A DNA stretch of 53,994 bases. Origin: Gammaproteobacteria bacterium (lineage in GTDB: Bacteria > Pseudomonadota > Gammaproteobacteria > Xanthomonadales > SZUA-36). This document shows, piece after piece, positions 33,582 to 42,154 of the stretch. Under the pieces are notes generated by a model. The model was not told where the DNA came from. It worked only from the letters and a program-made list of their open reading frames with translations, and did not search any database. How positions within the stretch are numbered: position 1 is the first letter of the stretch; every line of letters begins with the position of its first letter. The position numbers and the translations under genes were made by a program. Location: positions 1-53,994 of the forward strand of contig JAJRUM010000071.1 of the NCBI GenBank assembly GCA_024277815.1. The letters run 5' to 3'.

Positions 33582-34687
33582 CAGGGACCCGAGGTCAGGG
33601 GTATGGGCTGCTGGTCTGCAGCTGACTCAAGCACGTTGCGGGCGATGTGTTCCCAGCTGTGCTGGCTGGCATCGCTGGCGGCATGGCTGGCAAGGGATTT
33701 CAACAGGGCCGGATCGTGTATCAGCAATTGCAGTTGCTCAAGCAAGGCCTGTTCATTTCCCGCAGCGTATACCAGGCCCGTCTTTCGGTGGGAAACCGCA
33801 TCGGGCAGGTCACCGAGATCCGGTACCAGTGGCACCACACCGCAGGCCATGGCTTCATTCAATTTCAATGGTGAAAAATAGCATGGCATATCAGCCTGAT
33901 AGGTCAACGGCAGCACATCGCAGGCTGCGACATAGCGTGGAACCTCCCGGTGGGCTTGCCAGGGTATGCGCGTATAGCAGTCGTCAGGTAACTGCTTCAG
34001 GCTGTCAAAATCACCTTCGCCAACGACTAGAAAATGAACAGCCATGCCATGATCCAGCAATCTGGCGATCACCGCAACCAGCATATCAAAGCCATGCCAG
34101 GGCCGTAGCCGGCCGTGAAACCCGATCACGAAGTGGCCAGGCGGCAACAATGATTTGCGCACAGAAGTAGCGCGTGCCGCGAGGTTGAAACGATGAGTGT
34201 CGATGCCGTTGGGGGTGATTTCCACCCGTGCTGCATCGGCGCCCCTGTCGATGGCGTAACGGGCAACATCACTAGAGACAGCAACGATTTTGCTGGCCGC
34301 AGCCATTGCCAGGGCATCCTGGTGTGCGTCCTCTGCCTCATTCGAACCGCCACGCCAACGGTGTTGCTCATCAGCCAACGGCGCGTTGACCTCCATCACC
34401 AACGGAATATTGTGTTGCAGGGCGAAGCGGGCTGCCGTCGCTTTGCCAAGCGCGTAGCGCTCATATATCAGGTCAATGCTGCCTGCCTCAAGCATGTTGC
34501 CGAGGGCTGTGGTCAGCCTTGTGTCATCCGGCTCATCAAGACCCCGGCAATCTGTGCCCAGCGCCGAGAAAGCCTCGCGCATGGCGTTTAAATGCACGGC
34601 GGCACCTTTGGCCCGCTGAGGGCCGATGCCTGCATCCTGGTTGACAGAAACCACAACCCGCCGGTGACCTGCGGTATTCACGGTCAT
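33581..34687 (-). CDS. GT4-type glycosyltransferase (368 aa)
   Basis: This is a GT-B fold enzyme with the N-terminal acceptor half starting VVVSVNQDAGIGPQRAKGAAVHL and the C-terminal donor half with FVIGFHGRLRPWHGFDMLV, RIPWQAHREVPRYVAACDVLPL and the E-x7-E-like stretch SPLKLNEAMACGVVPLVPD. Predicted to be cytoplasmic and retaining. It is coupled to the upstream glycosyltransferase (ATGA) and the downstream kinase (TGATG). Sugar donor and acceptor are not determinable. Confidence 0.88.
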   Translation of the reverse strand: MTVNTAGHRRVVVSVNQDAGIGPQRAKGAAVHLNAMREAFSALGTDCRGLDEPDDTRLTTALGNMLEAGSIDLIYERYALGKATAARFALQHNIPLVMEVNAPLADEQHRWRGGSNEAEDAHQDALAMAAASKIVAVSSDVARYAIDRGADAARVEITPNGIDTHRFNLAARATSVRKSLLPPGHFVIGFHGRLRPWHGFDMLVAVIARLLDHGMAVHFLVVGEGDFDSLKQLPDDCYTRIPWQAHREVPRYVAACDVLPLTYQADMPCYFSPLKLNEAMACGVVPLVPDLGDLPDAVSHRKTGLVYAAGNEQALLEQLQLLIHDPALLKSLASHAASDASQHSWEHIARNVLESAADQQPIPLTSGP

Positions 34688-35958
34688 GCATTCCCACTTC
34701 GTGGGTCCGGGGCCAGGTTCTGTCCTGTCATGGTTGAGAAGAAGGTGCGTATCTCTGCTGTGTTTTTATCGATATCAAACTGTGCTTCAACCAGTTGCCT
34801 GCCACTTTGGGTTAAACGGTCACACAGTTCCTGGTCCGAAAGCAGGCGCTCACAGGCATCAGCCAACCCGGCCTCATCGCGCTCTTCGACCATCAAGCCG
34901 GTCGCTTCATGTCTGAGCACTTCCGGTATGCCGGTAACGGGTGTTGAAATACACGCAGTCCCCAGCGCCATGGCCTCCAGCAGTATGGTCGGCAAACCGT
35001 CCCGGTCATCATCTTCAGCATGCACACAAGGGGCCGCCAGCAGCCTGGCCTGGCGGATTTTCTGTTTCACGTCACTCTGCGACATCGCACCGCAAATGGT
35101 CACTAATCCCCCAAGCTCAAGCGCTTCCAGTTGTGCCCGCAATGCCGGTTCAAGTACGCCACCGCCGACAATCTCACAGCGGAATTGAACACCTCTCGAA
35201 CGCAGCAGGGCGCAAGCGCTGAGCAGATAGCTAAAGCCCTTCTTTTCCACCAGGCGGCCAACGGCCAGAATCAACGGTGGCCGGTGGCCACCGGGCTTAT
35301 AGCGGAAGTCCTCGAGATCCAGGCCGTTATAGATCAGCTTGACGTTCGCCGCAGCAGTGGCGTACTTTCGTTGCAGATAATTGACATTGAATTGGCTCAC
35401 AGTGACGACACCTGCTGCATCCGCCAGTTTCTTGCGCAATACATCCTCATCGACAATTTCATGAAAAATATCCTTTGCATGAGCCGTGAAGGAGTAGCTG
35501 ATGCCGGTGATTCTTGCTGCCAGGCGCGCGACCACAGTAGCGACTGTTCCAAAGTGTGCATGCAGGTGAACGATACCGCGCTCAACAATGGCACGGGATA
35601 AACGGGCTGCCTGTAACAGGTCTTCTGCATTGGCGCTGCTTTCACGCACGACCTGCCAAAGCTGTGGAAGGTGCTCGCCATGCTCGCGTAGCTCGTTCAG
35701 GACCAGCGTTGCCTTGGTGCCGGCCCGGGCAATCTGGAACACCGGCGACTGGACGCGTGCCAGTGCGGCGTGAAACCGTGTGTCATCTGTCCGTCGCAGT
35801 GAGAAGATATCCATCTCAAGGCCGGCCTTTTCGTGTGCCAGTATTTCCGTCAACACAAAAGTCTGTGAGGTGCGTGGGTAAACTTTCAGAACATAGCCAA
35901 TTCTAGCACCCATAGCGTAGCATCCAGCATCGGGTGTAAATGCAACCTGATGAAACAT
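34684..35958 (-). CDS. GT4-type glycosyltransferase, colanic-acid WcaL-like (424 aa)
   Basis: This is a GT-B glycosyltransferase beginning IGYVLKVYPRTSQTFVLTEI, the start seen in WcaL/AmsK-type exopolysaccharide transferases; HAHFGTVATVVARLAARI and FTAHAKDIF follow. The donor half holds PLILAVGRLVEKKGFSYLL, EIVGGG and DRDGLPTILLEAMALGTACIST. The ATG at 35913 (MGARIGYVL) matches family N-termini better than the ATG at 35958; neither has a strong ribosome-binding site. It lies about 120 bases downstream of the second APH-fold gene. Confidence 0.88.
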   Translation of the reverse strand: MFHQVAFTPDAGCYAMGARIGYVLKVYPRTSQTFVLTEILAHEKAGLEMDIFSLRRTDDTRFHAALARVQSPVFQIARAGTKATLVLNELREHGEHLPQLWQVVRESSANAEDLLQAARLSRAIVERGIVHLHAHFGTVATVVARLAARITGISYSFTAHAKDIFHEIVDEDVLRKKLADAAGVVTVSQFNVNYLQRKYATAAANVKLIYNGLDLEDFRYKPGGHRPPLILAVGRLVEKKGFSYLLSACALLRSRGVQFRCEIVGGGVLEPALRAQLEALELGGLVTICGAMSQSDVKQKIRQARLLAAPCVHAEDDDRDGLPTILLEAMALGTACISTPVTGIPEVLRHEATGLMVEERDEAGLADACERLLSDQELCDRLTQSGRQLVEAQFDIDKNTAEIRTFFSTMTGQNLAPDPRSGNA

Positions 35959-36079
35959 ATGGCATAAACAGCATTTTTAAATCCTCTAAGTAAAGGTTGT
36001 CACGACCCCGGTTTCTTCCGGGCGTTGGCTTGTGTGAAGGTGCTAGTGGCTGATTTCTTCATTGTTCCGGTATCCCTGA

Positions 36080-37375
36080 TCAGGCTGTGATAAGGGCTTC
36101 CACCCGTGCCAGCAGCTGTTCTGTTTGGGTGGGCCAGTTTGCTGTCCAGTCCCTGAAGGGTTGGTGGATCAGGCTAAACAGCCCAAGCGCAATGTAATGC
36201 TTAAGCTGGTCAGGGCAGATGCTGCCGGCTGATTGTTCATAGGCCTGCAGCAGAGAATCCCGGTGGGTGCTCAGGTCATTTGGTGTGATGCTTTGGTCAA
36301 TGGATTGTTTTTCAAGGTGCGCAATGTAATTCCCTAAATCCAGTAACGGGTTATCCAGATGGATTGTGTCGAGGTCTATCAGCGCTGTTTTGCCCTGATC
36401 AACGATCACTTGCTTATCGTAAAAGTCACCGTGGACGGGTTGCGTGACCGGCACCTGGGCGGTCAGCCAATCGGTTAACTGCAGCGCAACCCGCATGCTC
36501 CTTTGCTGCAAAATCGGCAGCAGATAGCCAGTTTGTACAGCAAGTTCATGCAGCTTTTGAGCTTGTTCATCCGGTCTGGCCGGTGACAGTCCTTGCTGCG
36601 CTGAACGGTGTAGATCAGCCAGCGAGCAGGCTGCAGCGGCGAGGGTATCCATCGACAGATTTCCATCGATGTGTTGTTGCCGCAGTGTAACCCCGGGTTG
36701 CCACCGGTAGGCGATGGCAGCATGTTTTCGCGACTTGCCAATGGTCTCAGGGTAAAACCCTTCGCGGTTATCGCGTAGCTTGCGGTTGAGCGTCCGGGCC
36801 TGGTCGAAGCCCCTCACCGAATAAAACTTGAGTAATGCAGACTCGCTATCTGTTTGAGTCAGGCGGGTCACGTAGCGGCGTTCCGGTTTGTAGTTCAAAG
36901 CCGGTCCGGGAGTGCTGTCCCGCCACCCGGATTGTGGCCCGAAAATACGCTGAAAAAGGCGTTGCTGGAGGTTTTTACTGCCAAGGCGTTGCAAGCTGGC
37001 CAGTTTTGCGTCGTTGGGAAAGGTAGAAAAAACGATCTGCCGCTCTCCGAGCGCGACCCGTCCTGGTCCGAGGACGCCATCGACGACCGGGCGTTGCAGG
37101 GACTTCTTTAGTTTGTTATTCGCATCCTGGCCAAAAGCCTTGGCGTGAGCATGTATTATGTACTCGTCGGTTTGCACCCGGTAACGGGCCAGGCAGTTCA
37201 TGCCGGGTTTATAGCGCAGATAGACCAGCTTGATATCATTCACGCGGGTACAGTCCAGTGCCCCGTCCAGGTCGGTCAGTAACCGTGCAGGATCCAGTAT
37301 CAGTTCAAGGCCGGGGATGCCGGTGTCCCGGCGAATCAGGTCTGACGCAGCAGCAATAGCGTTTTTTGTCTGCAC
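36080..37375 (-). CDS. APH-fold phosphotransferase (431 aa)
   Basis: This is the second kinase-fold gene of the locus, only distantly like the first. The N-lobe includes DIKLVYLRYKPGMNCLARYRV, a catalytic loop with PVHGDFYDKQVIVDQG (Asp base) and a metal segment ALIDLDTIHLDNPLLDLGNYIAHLE. No signal or membrane segment. It lies seven bases behind the upstream glycosyltransferase stop. A sugar/phosphoglycan kinase role is inferred from position only. Confidence 0.83.
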   Translation of the reverse strand: MQTKNAIAAASDLIRRDTGIPGLELILDPARLLTDLDGALDCTRVNDIKLVYLRYKPGMNCLARYRVQTDEYIIHAHAKAFGQDANNKLKKSLQRPVVDGVLGPGRVALGERQIVFSTFPNDAKLASLQRLGSKNLQQRLFQRIFGPQSGWRDSTPGPALNYKPERRYVTRLTQTDSESALLKFYSVRGFDQARTLNRKLRDNREGFYPETIGKSRKHAAIAYRWQPGVTLRQQHIDGNLSMDTLAAAACSLADLHRSAQQGLSPARPDEQAQKLHELAVQTGYLLPILQQRSMRVALQLTDWLTAQVPVTQPVHGDFYDKQVIVDQGKTALIDLDTIHLDNPLLDLGNYIAHLEKQSIDQSITPNDLSTHRDSLLQAYEQSAGSICPDQLKHYIALGLFSLIHQPFRDWTANWPTQTEQLLARVEALITA

Positions 37376-37382
37376 CTTTGTT

Positions 37383-38663
37383 TCACAAGGCCCTGCTTAG
37401 TGGTTGTGCTGATTGTGGCACGTTTTCCACCACCCCGACGGTTTGTAATTGCTCAACAATGATGCGGCACAGCGCACTCAGTCCATTGAGGTCGGCTCCG
37501 GAGCGGGGTTTGCGGGGAGATGACAGTGCAAATTCGACGGCGGAAAATAATTCTTGTGGATCTGGATCTGTTGATGGAATGACAGTTGCCCACCCAAGCT
37601 GTGCGAACCGCGTGGCACGAATAAGTTGTTCTTTACGCGGGAATGAGCGTGGCAGCAGGACTGCGGGCACACTGCTTTGCAGTATCTCTACACAGCTGTT
37701 GTATCCAGCCATGCTGACAACTGCGTCTACCTGCTGAAGCAAGGCAGGAATGTTGCGGTGAAAACGGTAAACCCTGACTGAACCGAGTGGCTGAAGTTTC
37801 TTTGCCCGGTTTTGAATCCGTCGCCGGGTATCCGCCGCCATCAACGGCCCGGTAATGATGTGGCTATCCCAGTGTGCCGCCCCCGTGGTTAGTGAGAGCA
37901 GGTATTTCTCTGCCCGCTGAGCACCGTCACCACCGCCGCCGAAAGTCACCAGAACTTTTTTTCGTTTTCCGGAAAGGAGGTTCTGCGCAGGCTTTTTGAG
38001 CCCGGGAACGATGTAGCCGGTGAAATCTATTTGTTTGACCTGGTCAAGGAACGGAGCGTATTCGACCAGCGGGTCAAACACACTTTGCATGCCATAAACA
38101 CAAACCCGGTCATAGCACTCGTTCAGCGCCCATCTGCTGCTCTCAGTACTCCAGGTGCGCCGCACAACTTCCGGATTGTCTTTGATATCCCGCAAACCGA
38201 ATATGGTCTGCACACCTTTCTGCTTCGCCGCTTGCAGCATGGGCAGGGCTTCACCTAAAAGCCCGGTTAACTGGTGGTCCATGATGATCAGGCCGGGTTC
38301 AAACAACTGGAAAGCCTCAAGGATCATCTTGCTACGGAACTCCAGCGTGTCCTGCAGCGCGCCAGAGAAATTGCGCGTTACGTAACCGCCTTCATCGTTC
38401 TTGGAAATCGAAGGGATATTTATCAGATCAGTATTTTTTGGCAGTTTGAAGCGTTTATCGCAAGAAGAGCCTGTCAGGATAAGTACTTTGGAATTCAGGA
38501 ATGTGCTGGTGATTTCACGCGCGATGGCCAGGTTTCTGCGCAAATGCCCGAGGCCGACCGAATCATGGCTATACAAAAGAACTTTCAGGAAATACTCAGA
38601 GCCGTCTTTTTCCAGCTCGGCGGAAAAAGATGTACGGTATCTGGAGTTTTGGTGACCCGACAT
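37383..38663 (-). CDS. MurG/GT28-like glycosyltransferase (426 aa)
   Basis: This is a GT-B fold protein with LLYSHDSVGLGHLRRNLAIAR at the start of the N-domain, similar to MurG and related predicted transferases. The C-domain has KVLVTFGGGGDGAQRAEKYL and VSMAGYNSCVEILQSSVPAVLLPR, which correspond to the GGS and donor-binding regions of family 28. ATG 38663 with AAGGA eight to nine bases upstream is preferred to the longer frame from 38726. It is first gene of the minus-strand glycan operon, behind the promoter at 38756-38784. Confidence 0.85.
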   Translation of the reverse strand: MSGHQNSRYRTSFSAELEKDGSEYFLKVLLYSHDSVGLGHLRRNLAIAREITSTFLNSKVLILTGSSCDKRFKLPKNTDLINIPSISKNDEGGYVTRNFSGALQDTLEFRSKMILEAFQLFEPGLIIMDHQLTGLLGEALPMLQAAKQKGVQTIFGLRDIKDNPEVVRRTWSTESSRWALNECYDRVCVYGMQSVFDPLVEYAPFLDQVKQIDFTGYIVPGLKKPAQNLLSGKRKKVLVTFGGGGDGAQRAEKYLLSLTTGAAHWDSHIITGPLMAADTRRRIQNRAKKLQPLGSVRVYRFHRNIPALLQQVDAVVSMAGYNSCVEILQSSVPAVLLPRSFPRKEQLIRATRFAQLGWATVIPSTDPDPQELFSAVEFALSSPRKPRSGADLNGLSALCRIIVEQLQTVGVVENVPQSAQPLSRAL

Positions 38664-38966
38664 AACAACAATCCTTGTTGATGGAGCTCCCCTGTTGGCG
38701 CAGTATCCAAATGCTGATAGAAACAATCCTTGTAAAAATCAGCAGTTGCATTGGGATTATGCGTTATTCCTGCAGCAATTACAATTGCATAAAAGATCAC
38801 CCGCTGTACGTAACATCCGCATGGCTCTGAATAGCTGAGAGGCCCATACTAATCCGTGCAAAGGCAGGTGTCGCCCTGGCGGCCAATTGCTTGTGAAAAA
38901 TTGCTGGCAAAGGCTGCTAAGATTAGCGCCTTCAGCAACCTGATTCAGCTATTGGATAAACGCAGT
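38664..38966. other. Divergent intergenic region between the glycan operon and the RND gene
   Basis: About 300 bases without a convincing gene. It holds the predicted glycan-operon promoter (38756-38784), two copies of AACAATCCTTGT (near 38667 and 38731), and the untranslated start of the RND gene. The in-frame extension of the RND reading frame to 38856 lacks family similarity. Confidence 0.6.
38756..38784 (-). promoter_or_regulatory. Predicted promoter of the glycan operon
   Basis: On minus, TTGTAA (38784-38779), 17 bases, then CATAAT (38761-38756, 5/6 to consensus), leaving a leader of about 85 bases before ATG 38663. Confidence 0.5.
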
Positions 38967-41900
38967 ATGAGCCCCCAGTTTTTTATTCGGCGCCCCCGTT
39001 TTGCCTTCGTGATATCCATTCTTATTACCTTGCTTGGCGGACTGGCACTACTGGTGATGCCTGTTGACCAGTATCCGGAGATATCCGCGCCAAAGATCAT
39101 GGTCCATGCAAGCTATCCGGGTGCCAGTGCTGAAACTGTGAAGGCAACTGTGGCAATGCCGATTGAGGACCAGGTCAACGGCGTTAAAGGCATGATCTAC
39201 ATGTCTTCCAAGTCCGCTAGTGATGGCAGCTACACGTTGACGATCACTTTTTCAATCGGAACAGATGCGGCGCTGGCCCAAATTCATGTACAGAACCGGG
39301 TGACACTGGCAGAGCGGGTGTTGCCGGAGGAAGTCCAGAAACAGGGGGTCGTTGTACGCAAGCACTCACCTGACATATTTATGGTGGTCAACCTGTTTTC
39401 ACCTGAAGCCCGCTTTGACAGTGTTTACCTGTCTAACTATGCCAACCTGAACATTGAAGGCGAACTGGCACGGGTACCCGGAGTCGGTGAGGCCAGCATT
39501 CTTGGCCCGCTGGACTACGGCATGCGGGTTTGGCTGGATCCGGTAAAGCTGCATGACAGGCAGGTTTCCGTGCCACAGGTGTTGGCCGCAATTCGGGAGC
39601 AAAACCTGCAAGCGGCTGTAGGTAGCCTTGGTGCCCCACCCAATGCGCCTGACACCCGGTTCCAGTACGTGTTGAAAACCAAGGGCCGGTTGGCCAGTGC
39701 TGACGAGTTTGGTGAAATTATTCTGCGAGCAGAAGAACAGGAACCCATCCTCTACCTGCGTGATGTTGCACGCCTGGAAATGGGGGCACAGGCCTATAAG
39801 GGCTTCGGCGAAATCAACAACAGCCCTGGCATACTGCTGGCAGTTTACAAGCAGCCGGATGCGAACGCGCTGGAAACCTCGACCCGGGTGCGTGACAAGA
39901 TGGCGGAATTGAACCGGTACTTCCCAACCGGGCTGGCCTATTCAATAGGCCATGACAGCACCCGGTTCATCACAGCTTCTTTGCATGAAACCATGTCGAC
40001 CCTGTTGCTGGCGATCGCGCTGGTCATCCTGGTTACCTATTTCTTCCTTGGCAATCTGCGGGCAACGTTGATACCGGCACTTGCAGTCCCCGTGTCAGTC
40101 ATCGGCGCTTTAGCCGTGCTGCACTTGCTGGGCATGACCATCAATACGGTGACGCTGTTTGCGTTGATTCTGTCCATCGGACTGGTCGTGGATGACGCCA
40201 TTATCGTAGTGGAAAAAGTAGAACGAATAATGCGTGAGCAGGGGCTGTCACCCAGGGCCGCAACAGAACAGGCGATGCGGGAAGTGGCAGGGCCGATATT
40301 TGCCACCTCGATGGTGCTGGTTGCCGTTTTTGGGCCCGCGATGCTGTTACCGGGAATAACCGGTGAAATGTTTGCCCAGTTTGGGGCTACGCTGATCATC
40401 GCGATCCTCATTTCCCTGGTCAATGCGATGACTCTGAGCCCGGCTCTGTGCGCCCTGATTCTGCGCCCTGGAGAACCTATGCCTAATGCGGTCATCCGGG
40501 GCTTCCACAAGTTGTTTGAGCGCATAACGGACGGTTATGTATCAGTGGTGGGATGGCTGGCCCGGCGGCTTGTGGCCAGTAGCCTTATTATCGCGGGTCT
40601 GTTTATCAGCTTGCTGGTGCTGTTCCTGTGGGTGCCTGGCAGTTTCCTGCCCGATGAGGACAAGGGCTTTTTCATGGTAGATGTACAGTTACCGGAGGCG
40701 GCCTCTCTGAACCGCACGGCCGATTTCATGGACCAACTCTACGCGGAGTTGCAAGCTGACCCTGCGATTGACGAAGTGTTGGCAGTCAACGGCTTCAGCG
40801 TGCTGGACAATGCATTGCAATCCAATGCCGGCATGATTATAGTCAGGTTGAAGCACTGGGATGAGCGTAAAGATGCGTCCATGCATCAATTTGCCCTGCA
40901 AAAGAAATACCAGCAGCGTTTCAACCAGATGGAGGGTGGCCATACGCTGGTGTTCAGTGCGCCGGTCATTCCTGGTATGGGTGCGGTGGCGGGATTCTCC
41001 TTTGTACTCGAAGATACCCAGAGCCAGGGAGAGAAAAAGCTCTTCAAAATGACCAGGCAGATGGTTCAGCTTGCCCGGCAGCGTGCAGAAGTATCCAGCG
41101 CATTCAGCACATTCCGCATAGACCACCCACAAATCTGGTTGCAGATTGATCGCGCAAAAGCCAAGTCAAAGGGGGTGTCTATTCACGATATCTTCCTCAC
41201 TCTACAGACCCAATTGGGTAGTTTTTATGTCAATAATTTTGAGTTCCATGGGGGGGGCTTCAAGGTAGTAGTGCAAGCTGATGGACCATTCCGCCAGCGT
41301 GAACAGGATCTCAACAGCCTTTATGTCAATAATGACAAGGGTGAATCCATTGCCCTGAGTACACTGGTAAAGACCGAACCCATCGAGGGGGCCAATGTGC
41401 TGTACCGTTACAATGCCTATGACGCCGCAATCATCAACGGGGTACACAATAGCGCCGGGGGGTTCAGTTCTGGTGACGCGATGAATGCCGTGGCCAGGAT
41501 GGCCAATCAATTCTTGCTGACCGGTTATAAGTTCGACTGGACTGGTTCCAGCTACGAGGAACGCAAGTCTGACAGTATGGCAACGTTGGCGCTGGCTTTG
41601 TCATTGCTGTTCACGTTTTTATTACTAGCGGCACTTTACGAGTCATTCCTGACACCGCTGGCGATTATTCTTTCGGTACCCATCGCCATGATCGGTGCTC
41701 TGGTGGCGCTCAAGCTAACCGGGCAACCACTCAGCCTGTACGGGAAAATCGGCATCGTGTTGCTGGTTGGAATGGCATCAAAGACAGCCATACTGGTTGT
41801 CGAATTTGGCAAGGCATTGCGTGAGCAAAAAAAAATGGACTTGCTTGATGCAACCATTGAAGCGGCCCGACTCCGATTCCGGCCCATGGTAATGACTGGT

Positions 41901-42101
41901 CTGGCCTTTGTCGTAGGTGTGTTTCCACTGACTTTCGCATCAGGTGCCGGTGCGGCCAGCAGGGTGTCCTTGGGTCTGGCGGTATTTGGGGGCGCCATTA
42001 TGGCGCTGCTGGTGGGTACCTTGCTGGTGCCGATATTCTTCAGGTTTGTGCAGGAGTTCCGGGAGGTTGTGCATGGCGGACCCACCCAACCACCGGAATA
42101 G
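38967..42101 (+). CDS. RND-family efflux pump, inner-membrane permease (AcrB/MexB-type, 1044 aa)
   Basis: This is a proton-driven trimeric exporter. The start MSPQFFIRRPRFAFVISILI is family-typical, so ATG 38967 is chosen. TM4 keeps the Asp pair in GLVVDDAIIVVEKVERI and TM10 the Lys in GMASKTAILVVEFGKA, both needed for proton relay. Two periplasmic porter halves and about 12 helices fit the length of AcrB. No periplasmic adaptor or outer-membrane channel gene is adjacent in this window, so it depends on partners elsewhere. Substrates cannot be read. Confidence 0.93.
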   Translation: MSPQFFIRRPRFAFVISILITLLGGLALLVMPVDQYPEISAPKIMVHASYPGASAETVKATVAMPIEDQVNGVKGMIYMSSKSASDGSYTLTITFSIGTDAALAQIHVQNRVTLAERVLPEEVQKQGVVVRKHSPDIFMVVNLFSPEARFDSVYLSNYANLNIEGELARVPGVGEASILGPLDYGMRVWLDPVKLHDRQVSVPQVLAAIREQNLQAAVGSLGAPPNAPDTRFQYVLKTKGRLASADEFGEIILRAEEQEPILYLRDVARLEMGAQAYKGFGEINNSPGILLAVYKQPDANALETSTRVRDKMAELNRYFPTGLAYSIGHDSTRFITASLHETMSTLLLAIALVILVTYFFLGNLRATLIPALAVPVSVIGALAVLHLLGMTINTVTLFALILSIGLVVDDAIIVVEKVERIMREQGLSPRAATEQAMREVAGPIFATSMVLVAVFGPAMLLPGITGEMFAQFGATLIIAILISLVNAMTLSPALCALILRPGEPMPNAVIRGFHKLFERITDGYVSVVGWLARRLVASSLIIAGLFISLLVLFLWVPGSFLPDEDKGFFMVDVQLPEAASLNRTADFMDQLYAELQADPAIDEVLAVNGFSVLDNALQSNAGMIIVRLKHWDERKDASMHQFALQKKYQQRFNQMEGGHTLVFSAPVIPGMGAVAGFSFVLEDTQSQGEKKLFKMTRQMVQLARQRAEVSSAFSTFRIDHPQIWLQIDRAKAKSKGVSIHDIFLTLQTQLGSFYVNNFEFHGGGFKVVVQADGPFRQREQDLNSLYVNNDKGESIALSTLVKTEPIEGANVLYRYNAYDAAIINGVHNSAGGFSSGDAMNAVARMANQFLLTGYKFDWTGSSYEERKSDSMATLALALSLLFTFLLLAALYESFLTPLAIILSVPIAMIGALVALKLTGQPLSLYGKIGIVLLVGMASKTAILVVEFGKALREQKKMDLLDATIEAARLRFRPMVMTGLAFVVGVFPLTFASGAGAASRVSLGLAVFGGAIMALLVGTLLVPIFFRFVQEFREVVHGGPTQPPE

Positions 42102-42154
42102 TGGCCTGAGTGAGGGCGGTTTCGTGAGGGTTTTGTGGCGAATACCCGGATTCT

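Noticed and set aside
32496..37375. Aminoglycoside resistance genes
   Set aside because: APH fold only; divergent N-lobes and coupling to glycosyltransferases and a porin argue for a glycan role.
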